NCBI GenBank assembly: GCA_964057225.1
Contig: OZ059894.1
Coordinates: forward strand, 11,666,131 to 11,730,130
Direction of reading: 5' to 3'
DNA from: Auanema rhodensis
Lineage: Eukaryota; Nematoda; Chromadorea; Rhabditida; Rhabditidae
DNA length: 64,000 nucleotides
Shown here: positions 48,163-62,000 of the stretch, in pieces
Numbering within the stretch: position 1 is the stretch's first letter
Layout: each line of letters opens with the position of its first letter
Made by a program: the position numbers and the translations under genes
The notes under the pieces: generated by a model
Database searches by the model: none
Told to the model about the DNA's origin: nothing
What the model saw: the letters and a program-made list of their open reading frames with translations, nothing else

Positions 48163-49344
48163 ACAGTAAAAAGTCCAATCAAGAGAGAAATTTTTTCAAC
48201 ACATAGTTGTTTTTTTTTTAAATATCATTGTTTTTCCTCATAACTCGGTTTAAACTCGTTCTAACCCGTTGAAATACGTCTAGAAAGTCTTTATAACATG
48301 CATATGTATGATAGAACTTCATATTTATTGTAATAGAAAATTTTATTTTCAGACGTCTTGGTTAACAATGATATGTTTTACCCCCTTATAATTTTTATCA
48401 TAATGTTCCTTATACGGAACGCTCAATGAAACTTGCTTCCAGAAAAATTTCTTTCTATTTTTTCTTCATATGTACGTAGATACTATAGAGAACTATGATA
48501 GAAAACTTTAACATTCACGAAATCATCATTTCTCATTACGCTACGGAGGTTTAAAAAGCTGTGTTTTACCTTATAATAGACCGGAAAACCCTTGTGTTAA
48601 AACTGGACCGTTTTTACACATATAAAAATGTCCCGTATTCGGGACCCTAATGTAACTTTTGATTCCCTATATTTTTTTTCATGAAATTTACAATCTACTG
48701 TAGAAAGAAGAATTATTTTTATAAAAACTGTAAATTTTTGAAAAATGAAAACAAAACGAAAACAAAAACAACTTTTTTTTGAACATTTTCTCACACAAGG
48801 GTCCCCCCTTACCTACTTTTTTTCTCATTACTCGTTTCAACCTCATCCGATCACTCTGCAAACATGTTTAATCGTTCTAACTTGTTGAAATACGTCTTAA
48901 AAGTCTAAACAACATGCATATGCATAATAGAAACCACCCGAATAGGCCCCCACGCACTAAACGAGATATATACATTACCAGTATAGTAATAGAACACATA
49001 TTGAAGATTAATTCGATAAGAACAATTTATTGACGTAGAGAATGTTTGTTCCGAAAAACTACAATATTAAACTATAAAAGTAACAAAAGCGTAGAGGCAG
49101 CAAAGACATGAATAAACATAAATGTAAATACAGAATTACCAGGTAGTACATAAGTATGACAAAAAATTATAAGAAAGCCATGAAAATAGAAGGTTTGTGA
49201 ACAAATGAGAGGTACATCTTTGATCGTATAGTCATTTCTAAACCGTTCGTATGCTGCAGCATCGTCATAAGCGTCACTCAAGTTGAATTTCCATGTGTAC
49301 TACACGATTTTCATTCTTATTGTTACATTCTTTCCCTGAGGGAA
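47985..49344. other. Long spacer, unit 17
   Basis: TA tract 48130-48160 (31 bp). Otherwise as the reference. Confidence 0.9.
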
Positions 49345-49528
49345 TGGGCCGTTCCCGCCAGCAGTGCAAGAGCGGGTCGACCCGTGAGGTGGAGCTAGCA
49401 AGCCAGCATCTACCTCAAGTCTCAAAAATCGGTTAACCTTATTGTGAACCAATGGAACACATATCGAAGGTTAATTCGATAAGAACGATTACTACACTTT
49501 GATCTTAGCCAAAAGGCCGAGAAGCGAT
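49345..49528 (-). ncRNA. U2 snRNA (unit 17)
   Basis: Uninterrupted copy. Confidence 0.97.
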
Positions 49529-49971
49529 ACAGCATAGCCATGAGTATCAAAGACATCAAGCAAATGTATCGTACTTGTTACGAGTGCACTCTCTCATTTG
49601 AATATAAAAGTGTGGTTTGACAATCTTGACTGTACAGGTCATAAATGGCTCATATAAACTGTGGATTTACTCAACTTTTGGACTTATTTTTTTCTTATTC
49701 GAAGCGCTGCACTTTTTTCTATTCTTTTTATTCAAATACTTGTATATAGTTTTATATGTACGGTTGCAAAGTTTCCGAATATTTTATATATTTTTATACA
49801 ATAATTAGGAGAAGGTTAATACAATGAAATCTCCCAACTTTACAGTGTTTGTATTGCTTACAGTATCTAGAACAACCACTCTTGTAATATTAGAGCACAT
49901 ATCAATCAACAACTTTTTCTAGTTATCAAAGCTTTTTTATTTCTTCAAGATATTTCAAATAAAATATAAAA

Positions 49972-50089
49972 GCTTACGACACCCGGGATTCCCAAGCCGT
50001 CTCCGATCCAAGTACTAACCGGGCCCAACGTTGCTTGACTTGCCAGATCGGACGGGATGGCGTACTTTCAACGTGGTATGGTCGTAAGC
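49972..50089 (-). rRNA. 5S rRNA (5Sa, unit 17)
   Basis: Complete copy. Confidence 0.98.
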
Positions 50090-50331
50090 AATGTTATATT
50101 CTTCATTATCAGTTATATCACTCTAAATCTTGTTGTTAATAGTTAGGACCACAAAGAAAACAACAGGAACAGTAACAAATGAAATGCCCAAACTTTACAG
50201 TGTTCGAGTTATTTACAGTATCTAAGACTACCTCTGTCGTGTTATTAGAGCAAACATTCGATTAACAACAACTTTTTTTTAGTTATCAAAGCTTTTTTAT
50301 TTCTTCAAAAAATTTCAAATAAAATATAAAA

Positions 50332-50449
50332 GCTTACGACACCCTGGATTCCCAAGCCGTCTCCGATCCAAGTACTAACCGGGCCCAACGTTGCTTGACT
50401 TGCCAGATCGGACGGGATGGCGTACTTTCAACGTGGTATGGTCGTAAGC
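50332..50449 (-). rRNA. 5S rRNA (5Sb, unit 17), C105A variant
   Basis: Carries g to t at 50345 (+ strand), the same change as the unit 4 5Sb gene about 36 kb away. Confidence 0.97.
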
Positions 50450-50592
50450 AATGTCATATTCTTCATTATCAGTTATATCACTCTAAATCTTGTTGTTAAT
50501 AGATACGACCACAAAGAAAACAACAGGAACAGTAACAATAACAAAAAAAATTTTTTTTTCACCTATGTGTCTAAAGGTTAGCCATGTATCCG

Positions 50593-50656
<64 letters not shown>

Positions 50657-51838
50657 ACAGTAAAAAGTCCAATCAAGAGAGAAATTTTTTCAACACATAG
50701 TTGTTTTTTTTTTAAATATCATTGTTTTTCCTCATAACTCGGTTTAAACTCGTTCTAACCCGTTGAAATACGTCTAGAAAGTCTTTATAACATGCATATG
50801 TATGATAGAACTTCATATTTATTGTAATAGAAAATTTTATTTTCAGACGTCTTGGTTAACAATGATATGTTTTACCCCCTTATAATTTTTATCATAATGT
50901 TCCTTATACGGAACGCTCAATGAAACTTGCTTCCAGAAAAATTTCTTTCTATTTTGTCTTCATATGTACGTAGATACTATAGAGAACTATGATAGAAAAC
51001 TTTAACATTCACGAAATCATCATTTCTCATTACGCTACGGAGGTTTAAAAAGCTGTGTTTTACCTTATAATAGACCGGAAAACCCTTGTGTTAAAACTGG
51101 ACCGTTTTTACACATATAAAAATGTCCCGTATTCGGGACCCTAATGTAACTTTTGATTCCCTATATTTTTTTTCATGAAATTTACAATCTACTGTAGAAA
51201 GAAGAATTATTTTTATAAAAACTGTAAATTTTTGAAAAATGAAAACAAAACGAAAACAAAAACAACTTTTTTTTGAACATTTTCTCACACAAGGGTCCCC
51301 CCTTACCTACTTTTTTTCTCATTACTCGTTTCAACCTCATCCGATCACTCTGCAAACATGTTTAATCGTTCTAACTTGTTGAAATACGTCTTAAAAGTCT
51401 AAACAACATGCATATGCATAATAGAAACCACCCGAATAGGCCCCCACGCACTAAACGAGATATATACATTACCAGTATAGTAATAGAACACATATTGAAG
51501 ATTAATTCGATAAGAACAATTTATTGACGTAGAGAATGTTTGTTCCGAAAAACTACAATATTAAACTATAAAAGTAACAAAAGCGTAGAGGCAGCAAAGA
51601 CATGAATAAACATAAATGTAAATACAGAATTACCAGGTAGTACATAAGTATGACAAAAAATTATAAGAAAGCCATGAAAATAGAAGGTTTGTGAACAAAT
51701 GAGAGGTACATCTTTGATCGTATAGTCATTTCTAAACCGTTCGTATGCTGCAGCATCGTCATAAGCGTCACTCAAGTTGAATTTCCATGTGTACTACACG
51801 ATTTTCATTCTTATTGTTACATTCTTTCCCTGAGGGAA
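50450..51838. other. Long spacer, unit 18
   Basis: Long TA tract, 50594-50654 (61 bp), with the same cgttata border as unit 6. Also attttgtcttc (near 50955), where others read attttttcttc. Confidence 0.9.
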
Positions 51839-52022
51839 TGGGCCGTTCCCGCCAGCAGTGCAAGAGCGGGTCGACCCGTGAGGTGGAGCTAGCAAGCCAG
51901 CATCTACCTCAAGTCTCAAAAATCGGTTAACCTTATTGTGAACCAATGGAACACATATCGAAGGTTAATTCGATAAGAACGATTACTACACTTTGATCTT
52001 AGCCAAAAGGCCGAGAAGCGAT
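51839..52022 (-). ncRNA. U2 snRNA (unit 18)
   Basis: Uninterrupted copy. Confidence 0.97.
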
Positions 52023-52465
52023 ACAGCATAGCCATGAGTATCAAAGACATCAAGCAAATGTATCGTACTTGTTACGAGTGCACTCTCTCATTTGAATATA
52101 AAAGTGTGGTTTGACAATCTTGACTGTACAGGTCATAAATGGCTCATATAAACTGTGGATTTACTCAACTTTTGGACTTATTTTTTTCTTATTCGAAGCG
52201 CTGCACTTTTTTCTATTCTTTTTATTCAAATACTTGTATATAGTTTTATATGTACGGTTGCAAAGTTTCCGAATATTTTATATATTTTTATACAATAATT
52301 AGGAGAAGGTTAATACAATGAAATCTCCCAACTTTACAGTGTTTGTATTGCTTACAGTATCTAGAACAACCACTCTTGTAATATTAGAGCACATATCAAT
52401 CAACAACTTTTTCTAGTTATCAAAGCTTTTTTATTTCTTCAAGATATTTCAAATAAAATATAAAA

Positions 52466-52583
52466 GCTTACGACACCCGGGATTCCCAAGCCGTCTCCGA
52501 TCCAAGTACTAACCGGGCCCAACGTTGCTTGACTTGCCAGATCGGACGGGATGGCGTACTTTCAACGTGGTATGGTCGTAAGC
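52466..52583 (-). rRNA. 5S rRNA (5Sa, unit 18)
   Basis: Complete copy. Confidence 0.98.
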
Positions 52584-52825
52584 AATGTTATATTCTTCAT
52601 TATCAGTTATATCACTCTAAATCTTGTTGTTAATAGTTAGGACCACAAAGAAAACAACAGGAACAGTAACAAATGAAATGCCCAAACTTTACAGTGTTCG
52701 AGTTATTTACAGTATCTAAGACTACCTCTGTCGTGTTATTAGAGCAAACATTCGATTAACAACAACTTTTTTTTAGTTATCAAAGCTTTTTTATTTCTTC
52801 AAAAAATTTCAAATAAAATATAAAA

Positions 52826-52943
52826 GCTTACGACACCCGGGATTCCCAAGCCGTCTCCGATCCAAGTACTAACCGGGCCCAACGTTGCTTGACTTGCCAG
52901 ATCGGACGGGATGGCGTACTTTCAACGTGGTATGGTCGTAAGC
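52826..52943 (-). rRNA. 5S rRNA (5Sb, unit 18)
   Basis: Complete copy. Confidence 0.98.
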
Positions 52944-53085
52944 AATGTCATATTCTTCATTATCAGTTATATCACTCTAAATCTTGTTGTTAATAGATAC
53001 GACCACAAAGAAAACAACAGGAACAGTAACAATAACAAAAAAAATTTTTTTTTCACCTATGTGTCTAAAGGTTAGCCATGTATCC

Positions 53086-53133
<48 letters not shown>

Positions 53134-54315
53134 ACAGTAAAAAGTCCAATCAAGAGAGAAATTTTTTCAACACATAGTTGTTTTTTTTTTAAATATCATT
53201 GTTTTTCCTCATAACTCGGTTTAAACTCGTTCTAACCCGTTGAAATACGTCTAGAAAGTCTTTATAACATGCATATGTATGATAGAACTTCATATTTATT
53301 GTAATAGAAAATTTTATTTTCAGACGTCTTGGTTAACAATGATATGTTTTACCCCCTTATAATTTTTATCATAATGTTCCTTATACGGAACGCTCAATGA
53401 AACTTGCTTCCAGAAAAATTTCTTTCTATTTTTTCTTCATATGTACGTAGATACTATAGAGAACTATGATAGAAAACTTTAACATTCACGAAATCATCAT
53501 TTCTCATTACGCTACGGAGGTTTAAAAAGCTGTGTTTTACCTTATAATAGACCGGAAAACCCTTGTGTTAAAACTGGACCGTTTTTACACATATAAAAAT
53601 GTCCCGTATTCGGGACCCTAATGTAACTTTTGATTCCCTATATTTTTTTTCATGAAATTTACAATCTACTGTAGAAAGAAGAATTATTTTTATAAAAACT
53701 GTAAATTTTTGAAAAATGAAAACAAAACGAAAACAAAAACAACTTTTTTTTGAACATTTTCTCACACAAGGGTCCCCCCTTACCTACTTTTTTTCTCATT
53801 ACTCGTTTCAACCTCATCCGATCACTCTGCAAACATGTTTAATCGTTCTAACTTGTTGAAATACGTCTTAAAAGTCTAAACAACATGCATATGCATAATA
53901 GAAACCACCCGAATAGGCCCCCACGCACTAAACGAGATATATACATTACCAGTATAGTAATAGAACACATATTGAAGATTAATTCGATAAGAACAATTTA
54001 TTGACGTAGAGAATGTTTGTTCCGAAAAACTACAATATTAAACTATAAAAGTAACAAAAGCGTAGAGGCAGCAAAGACATGAATAAACATAAATGTAAAT
54101 ACAGAATTACCAGGTAGTACATAAGTATGACAAAAAATTATAAGAAAGCCATGAAAATAGAAGGTTTGTGAACAAATGAGAGGTACATCTTTGATCGTAT
54201 AGTCATTTCTAAACCGTTCGTATGCTGCAGCATCGTCATAAGCGTCACTCAAGTTGAATTTCCATGTGTACTACACGATTTTCATTCTTATTGTTACATT
54301 CTTTCCCTGAGGGAA
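52944..54315. other. Long spacer, unit 19
   Basis: TA tract 53089-53131 (43 bp). Otherwise as the reference. Confidence 0.9.
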
Positions 54316-54499
54316 TGGGCCGTTCCCGCCAGCAGTGCAAGAGCGGGTCGACCCGTGAGGTGGAGCTAGCAAGCCAGCATCTACCTCAAGTCTCAAAAAT
54401 CGGTTAACCTTATTGTGAACCAATGGAACACATATCGAAGGTTAATTCGATAAGAACGATTACTACACTTTGATCTTAGCCAAAAGGCCGAGAAGCGAT
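54316..54499 (-). ncRNA. U2 snRNA (unit 19)
   Basis: Uninterrupted copy. Confidence 0.97.
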
Positions 54500-54942
54500 A
54501 CAGCATAGCCATGAGTATCAAAGACATCAAGCAAATGTATCGTACTTGTTACGAGTGCACTCTCTCATTTGAATATAAAAGTGTGGTTTGACAATCTTGA
54601 CTGTACAGGTCATAAATGGCTCATATAAACTGTGGATTTACTCAACTTTTGGACTTATTTTTTTCTTATTCGAAGCGCTGCACTTTTTTCTATTCTTTTT
54701 ATTCAAATACTTGTATATAGTTTTATATGTACGGTTGCAAAGTTTCCGAATATTTTATATATTTTTATACAATAATTAGGAGAAGGTTAATACAATGAAA
54801 TCTCCCAACTTTACAGTGTTTGTATTGCTTACAGTATCTAGAACAACCACTCTTGTAATATTAGAGCACATATCAATCAACAACTTTTTCTAGTTATCAA
54901 AGCTTTTTTATTTCTTCAAGATATTTCAAATAAAATATAAAA

Positions 54943-55060
54943 GCTTACGACACCCGGGATTCCCAAGCCGTCTCCGATCCAAGTACTAACCGGGCCCAAC
55001 GTTGCTTGACTTGCCAGATCGGACGGGATGGCGTACTTTCAACGTGGTATGGTCGTAAGC
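54943..55060 (-). rRNA. 5S rRNA (5Sa, unit 19)
   Basis: Complete copy. Confidence 0.98.
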
Positions 55061-55302
55061 AATGTTATATTCTTCATTATCAGTTATATCACTCTAAATC
55101 TTGTTGTTAATAGTTAGGACCACAAAGAAAACAACAGGAACAGTAACAAATGAAATGCCCAAACTTTACAGTGTTCGAGTTATTTACAGTATCTAAGACT
55201 ACCTCTGTCGTGTTATTAGAGCAAACATTCGATTAACAACAACTTTTTTTTAGTTATCAAAGCTTTTTTATTTCTTCAAAAAATTTCAAATAAAATATAA
55301 AA

Positions 55303-55420
55303 GCTTACGACACCCGGGATTCCCAAGCCGTCTCCGATCCAAGTACTAACCGGGCCCAACGTTGCTTGACTTGCCAGATCGGACGGGATGGCGTACTTTC
55401 AACGTGGTATGGTCGTAAGC
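55303..55420 (-). rRNA. 5S rRNA (5Sb, unit 19)
   Basis: Complete copy. Confidence 0.98.
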
Positions 55421-55562
55421 AATGTCATATTCTTCATTATCAGTTATATCACTCTAAATCTTGTTGTTAATAGATACGACCACAAAGAAAACAACAGGAA
55501 CAGTAACAATAACAAAAAAAATTTTTTTTTCACCTATGTGTCTAAAGGTTAGCCATGTATCC

Positions 55563-55596
<34 letters not shown>

Positions 55597-56778
55597 ACAG
55601 TAAAAAGTCCAATCAAGAGAGAAATTTTTTCAACACATAGTTGTTTTTTTTTTAAATATCATTGTTTTTCCTCATAACTCGGTTTAAACTCGTTCTAACC
55701 CGTTGAAATACGTCTAGAAAGTCTTTATAACATGCATATGTATGATAGAACTTCATATTTATTGTAATAGAAAATTTTATTTTCAGACGTCTTGGTTAAC
55801 AATGATATGTTTTACCCCCTTATAATTTTTATCATAATGTTCCTTATACGGAACGCTCAATGAAACTTGCTTCCAGAAAAATTTCTTTCTATTTTTTCTT
55901 CATATGTACGTAGATACTATAGAGAACTATGATAGAAAACTTTAACATTCACGAAATCATCATTTCTCATTACGCTACGGAGGTTTAAAAAGCTGTGTTT
56001 TACCTTATAATAGACCGGAAAACCCTTGTGTTAAAACTGGACCGTTTTTACACATATAAAAATGTCCCGTATTCGGGACCCTAATGTAACTTTTGATTCC
56101 CTATATTTTTTTTCATGAAATTTACAATCTACTGTAGAAAGAAGAATTATTTTTATAAAAACTGTAAATTTTTGAAAAATGAAAACAAAACGAAAACAAA
56201 AACAACTTTTTTTTGAACATTTTCTCACACAAGGGTCCCCCCTTACCTACTTTTTTTCTCATTACTCGTTTCAACCTCATCCGATCACTCTGCAAACATG
56301 TTTAATCGTTCTAACTTGTTGAAATACGTCTTAAAAGTCTAAACAACATGCATATGCATAATAGAAACCACCCGAATAGGCCCCCACGCACTAAACGAGA
56401 TATATACATTACCAGTATAGTAATAGAACACATATTGAAGATTAATTCGATAAGAACAATTTATTGACGTAGAGAATGTTTGTTCCGAAAAACTACAATA
56501 TTAAACTATAAAAGTAACAAAAGCGTAGAGGCAGCAAAGACATGAATAAACATAAATGTAAATACAGAATTACCAGGTAGTACATAAGTATGACAAAAAA
56601 TTATAAGAAAGCCATGAAAATAGAAGGTTTGTGAACAAATGAGAGGTACATCTTTGATCGTATAGTCATTTCTAAACCGTTCGTATGCTGCAGCATCGTC
56701 ATAAGCGTCACTCAAGTTGAATTTCCATGTGTACTACACGATTTTCATTCTTATTGTTACATTCTTTCCCTGAGGGAA
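55421..56778. other. Long spacer, unit 20
   Basis: Short TA tract, 55566-55594 (29 bp). Otherwise as the reference. Confidence 0.9.
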
Positions 56779-56962
56779 TGGGCCGTTCCCGCCAGCAGTG
56801 CAAGAGCGGGTCGACCCGTGAGGTGGAGCTAGCAAGCCAGCATCTACCTCAAGTCTCAAAAATCGGTTAACCTTATTGTGAACCAATGGAACACATATCG
56901 AAGGTTAATTCGATAAGAACGATTACTACACTTTGATCTTAGCCAAAAGGCCGAGAAGCGAT
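56779..56962 (-). ncRNA. U2 snRNA (unit 20)
   Basis: Uninterrupted copy. Confidence 0.97.
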
Positions 56963-57405
56963 ACAGCATAGCCATGAGTATCAAAGACATCAAGCAAATG
57001 TATCGTACTTGTTACGAGTGCACTCTCTCATTTGAATATAAAAGTGTGGTTTGACAATCTTGACTGTACAGGTCATAAATGGCTCATATAAACTGTGGAT
57101 TTACTCAACTTTTGGACTTATTTTTTTCTTATTCGAAGCGCTGCACTTTTTTCTATTCTTTTTATTCAAATACTTGTATATAGTTTTATATGTACGGTTG
57201 CAAAGTTTCCGAATATTTTATATATTTTTATACAATAATTAGGAGAAGGTTAATACAATGAAATCTCCCAACTTTACAGTGTTTGTATTGCTTACAGTAT
57301 CTAGAACAACCACTCTTGTAATATTAGAGCACATATCAATCAACAACTTTTTCTAGTTATCAAAGCTTTTTTATTTCTTCAAGATATTTCAAATAAAATA
57401 TAAAA

Positions 57406-57523
57406 GCTTACGACACCCGGGATTCCCAAGCCGTCTCCGATCCAAGTACTAACCGGGCCCAACGTTGCTTGACTTGCCAGATCGGACGGGATGGCGTACT
57501 TTCAACGTGGTATGGTCGTAAGC
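57406..57523 (-). rRNA. 5S rRNA (single copy of unit 20)
   Basis: The only 5S gene of this unit. Its 3' flank is the 5Sa type (caagatatttc) and its 5' flank the 5Sb type (gtcatattc, gatacgacc). One 360-bp module was therefore lost by recombination within the 5S gene, the reciprocal of the gain in unit 13. Confidence 0.97.
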
Positions 57524-57665
57524 AATGTCATATTCTTCATTATCAGTTATATCACTCTAAATCTTGTTGTTAATAGATACGACCACAAAGAAAACAACAG
57601 GAACAGTAACAATAACAAAAAAAATTTTTTTTTCACCTATGTGTCTAAAGGTTAGCCATGTATCC

Positions 57666-57707
<42 letters not shown>

Positions 57708-58889
57708 ACAGTAAAAAGTCCAATCAAGAGAGAAATTTTTTCAACACATAGTTGTTTTTTTTTTAAATATCATTGTTTTTCCTCATAACTCGGTTTAAAC
57801 TCGTTCTAACCCGTTGAAATACGTCTAGAAAGTCTTTATAACATGCATATGTATGATAGAACTTCATATTTATTGTAATAGAAAATTTTATTTTCAGACG
57901 TCTTGGTTAACAATGATATGTTTTACCCCCTTATAATTTTTATCATAATGTTCCTTATACGGAACGCTCAATGAAACTTGCTTCCAGAAAAATTTCTTTC
58001 TATTTTTTCTTCATATGTACGTAGATACTATAGAGAACTATGATAGAAAACTTTAACATTCACGAAATCATCATTTCTCATTACGCTACGGAGGTTTAAA
58101 AAGCTGTGTTTTACCTTATAATAGACCGGAAAACCCTTGTGTTAAAACTGGACCGTTTTTACACATATAAAAATGTCCCGTATTCGGGACCCTAATGTAA
58201 CTTTTGATTCCCTATATTTTTTTTCATGAAATTTACAATCTACTGTAGAAAGAAGAATTATTTTTATAAAAACTGTAAATTTTTGAAAAATGAAAACAAA
58301 ACGAAAACAAAAACAACTTTTTTTTGAACATTTTCTCACACAAGGGTCCCCCCTTACCTACTTTTTTTCTCATTACTCGTTTCAACCTCATCCGATCACT
58401 CTGCAAACATGTTTAATCGTTCTAACTTGTTGAAATACGTCTTAAAAGTCTAAACAACATGCATATGCATAATAGAAACCACCCGAATAGGCCCCCACGC
58501 ACTAAACGAGATATATACATTACCAGTATAGTAATAGAACACATATTGAAGATTAATTCGATAAGAACAATTTATTGACGTAGAGAATGTTTGTTCCGAA
58601 AAACTACAATATTAAACTATAAAAGTAACAAAAGCGTAGAGGCAGCAAAGACATGAATAAACATAAATGTAAATACAGAATTACCAGGTAGTACATAAGT
58701 ATGACAAAAAATTATAAGAAAGCCATGAAAATAGAAGGTTTGTGAACAAATGAGAGGTACATCTTTGATCGTATAGTCATTTCTAAACCGTTCGTATGCT
58801 GCAGCATCGTCATAAGCGTCACTCAAGTTGAATTTCCATGTGTACTACACGATTTTCATTCTTATTGTTACATTCTTTCCCTGAGGGAA
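57524..58889. other. Long spacer, unit 21
   Basis: TA tract 57669-57705 (37 bp). Otherwise as the reference. Confidence 0.9.
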
Positions 58890-58977
58890 TGGGCCGTTCC
58901 CGCCAGCAGTGCAAGAGCGGGTCGACCCGTGAGGTGGAGCTAGCAAGCCAGCATCTACCTCAAGTCTCAAAAATCGG

Positions 58978-59036
58978 TTAACCTTATTGTGAACCAATGG
59001 AACACATATCGAAGGTTAATTCGATAAGAACGATTA
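58978..59036 (-). repeat. 59-bp target-site duplication, 3' side of element A copy 3
   Basis: Exact match to 62764-62822; the flanking bases differ on both sides, so the length is well defined. Confidence 0.95.
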
Positions 59037-62000
59037 ATGGTTTATTGGATAACTAATGTTATGAAACAATAAATAACCAATAAAAAAGAGCCCAGAATCG
59101 GGGAGACGGTATTACCAGTACAACTTAAAACAACAAGTGATTAAAAAGTACAAAATAAAACACATTACCAACAGAGGCTAAAACGACTCAAGAGTCGGGG
59201 GAGTGGGTTAAAAAAAGTAATGAATAACAAAAAAAATGAATAATAAAGCAGAACAGTGAAAAGTAAATATCAAGTGCCGCTATGATCAAACAATTTGAGT
59301 GCCTACGGCAATGGTGTTAAAAATAAACAACAAAATACATGTACCAATGAAGGTCAGAAAGAGAGAAAGAAAAAAGACAAAAATAAGTAATACAAAAAGT
59401 AAAAAATATATTACAATCAAATCACAAACAAGTCAATGGATAATTTCTTCTTCATACTGCCTTACACCAGAAACATGTTCCACGTAGATATTCCTGGCCC
59501 ACTTGATGGTATCGGCGACGACGAGCTTCTCCATTAGCCGGTTGTAGTGGCTGCTGATCTTGAGTGATCGGAGGGCTTGTACGTTGAGCGGGTCCATAGT
59601 TCCAAGCATTCCTACAACATACGCTTCTACACTAGTCTTATAACCAAGACATTGGTATTGGCTGGCTATGTCAGCATATTTCCTCTCCTTTATCATACGC
59701 GCGGCTATCATGGCTTGTCGGCGGTTTTCATAGCTCACTGTAACATCAACGATACTACAGTGTTTTGCGTCATGATCGACCACTACTATGTCAGGTCGGA
59801 GTGTACTATTAATGCCAGGAAGAGGCTGGTTAGTGTAAACTTCTCCGTTTTTAGGCTCTGGCAGGGCTTTGATAAGACGGTCCACGATGTTGTTGTGGCG
59901 GAGTTGGATTGCTCTCGTGTGAAAGTGGCAGTGTCCAAGAACATGTGCAGCAGTTTCGTTGGGGTAACTACACCTGCGGCACTGTTTGTTTCCTTCTCCG
60001 TGTCTTCTACAGCCATTGAGCTGGAGAGTATTAAGTCGAGCCTTGTGGATGAATCGCCAATCAGCAAACCGTATGAAATCTCCCTTCGCCATAAAGTGAT
60101 TGGACGCTTTGTTGAGCATTGTGACATCAAAGACTTTCCCTTGATCCGGTTTTTGAAGAAGGATCCGAAGGTCTTTCAGCCATAATGCACGTCGCAGGCT
60201 TCTGTGGCATAGTGAAGGTGTTAACAGTTGGTTGTTTAGATTGAGTTCTAAACCACTTTCGAGGCATGTCCAGTTAGCGTTGATGAGTTTCTTGAGTTGA
60301 CGCATCGCTACTCTTACTCTAGTCCAGATGGAGGAAACATCAGATGTTTCGGTGTCGAAAATGCCATCAACGGAACCGTTGTAATATGCAGCTGTCTCAT
60401 CGTTACTGGCTTGACGTTTAATCCTTTTTGATGCTACTTTTATTGAGTCTTGATGCGCAATATCAGCTACTACAAGATCAGATGACTTCAAAAGTTGGTA
60501 GGCATGAGTGACTTCACAGACGTCTGACAGGTGTTGGAGTCGAGAGAGACCAAGTCCGCCGTAGTTAGTTGGCAGGTAGATTGGTTCAGCACTGGCGTTT
60601 GGAGGATAGTGCATCCATCTACGGGCACAGCGTTTGAGTTCTTTGTCAAAGGCGACTAGTTTACTCTTTGGGACGTGGCCATTCGTCATATGAAAATTAA
60701 GGCAGGGCATCAGGAAGGTGCGTACTGCGTCAGCTTTCTGCCATTCAGCCAGTAAGGATTTGTCAATTTTTTCCAAGTGTTGACTCATGATATTCACTGT
60801 TGGAACCGCAGACTTATGTAAATGCATTCCAGTAGGGATTCCCAGGTGGGAGTAGCTGTCAAATTTGCTGAGAGCGGGTAGAAAGCAGCTCTGAAGCATG
60901 TATGAGGCTGTTGATATTTTCCCTTTGTCGATCGTCAAAGTGGCGCATTTCGCTGGTTTGAAGGTCAAGCCTGTGAAATTAGCCGCATTTGATGCTGCGT
61001 CCAACATTTTCTGTAGATCTTCTGATGATGAGGAGACCAGGGCAAGGTCATCGGCGTACGCTAGCACAGCGATGTTGTGATTGTGTAGCTTATAGCCTGT
61101 AGAGGTTTCCAAGATGGTTTTAATTAGAGGTTCAATGGCAAGGTTGAACAGGATCGGAGATAGTGGGGATCCTTGTAACACACCTGCGTGAACTGGAATG
61201 GTCGAAGTGAGTCCGGAGCCTGTCTGGATTCTTGTAGAGGCATCTGTGTATAGAGCTCGTACTCGGGATATTGAGGCTTCAGCCATTCCTGACCATCTTA
61301 GAACGTCTAGCAGAGTTTCGTGTGGCAGCGATCCAAAAGCGTTTGCGAGATCAAGCCAAGCAATTGCAATTTTCTCACGTTTACGTTTAGCGTCTGCAAT
61401 GGTACTTTGCAACAAAAAGTTGTGTTCCATGCATCCAGCTTTGGCCACAAAGCCCTTTTGGGAGGGAGAAAGTCTTTTTTCTGCTCTTGCCCATGTTAGC
61501 AGTCGATGCGTAAGACAAGCTGAGTACGTCTTACCAATTGTGCACGAAAGTGCTATTGGTCGCCAGTTGTTAATGTCAGCTTTATCACCTTTCTTATGGA
61601 TGAGGACGGTGGTCGACTCTTTCCAGGAAAAAGGGATGTGTCCTAGCTTGTGTACGGTGTTAAATATCGCTGCTAATATGTGACCTCCTTGGTCAAATTT
61701 CTTCCAGTGCGAGTATCGAAGTCCATCAGCTCCTGGAGCCGTATCGCTGCAACGTCGTATGCGTTCCCAGACTTCCAAAGGGGTGAAAACACCTTCTAAT
61801 GGGTCGGTACTAGTTGGCAAATCCGGTCTGGTGACTGTGATGGGGAGGGCTGGGCCTTGACTGCTGTGAACAGAAAGGAAGTGTTTTTCAACATCTGCAG
61901 ATGGTATGGTGCAGGTTTCACTTTGTTCTCCGAGCAGTTGTCGAAAGGCTTTCTTCTTGTTGGCCCTCCAAAGCTTCTGGATCTTCATCGCCTGGGTTTT

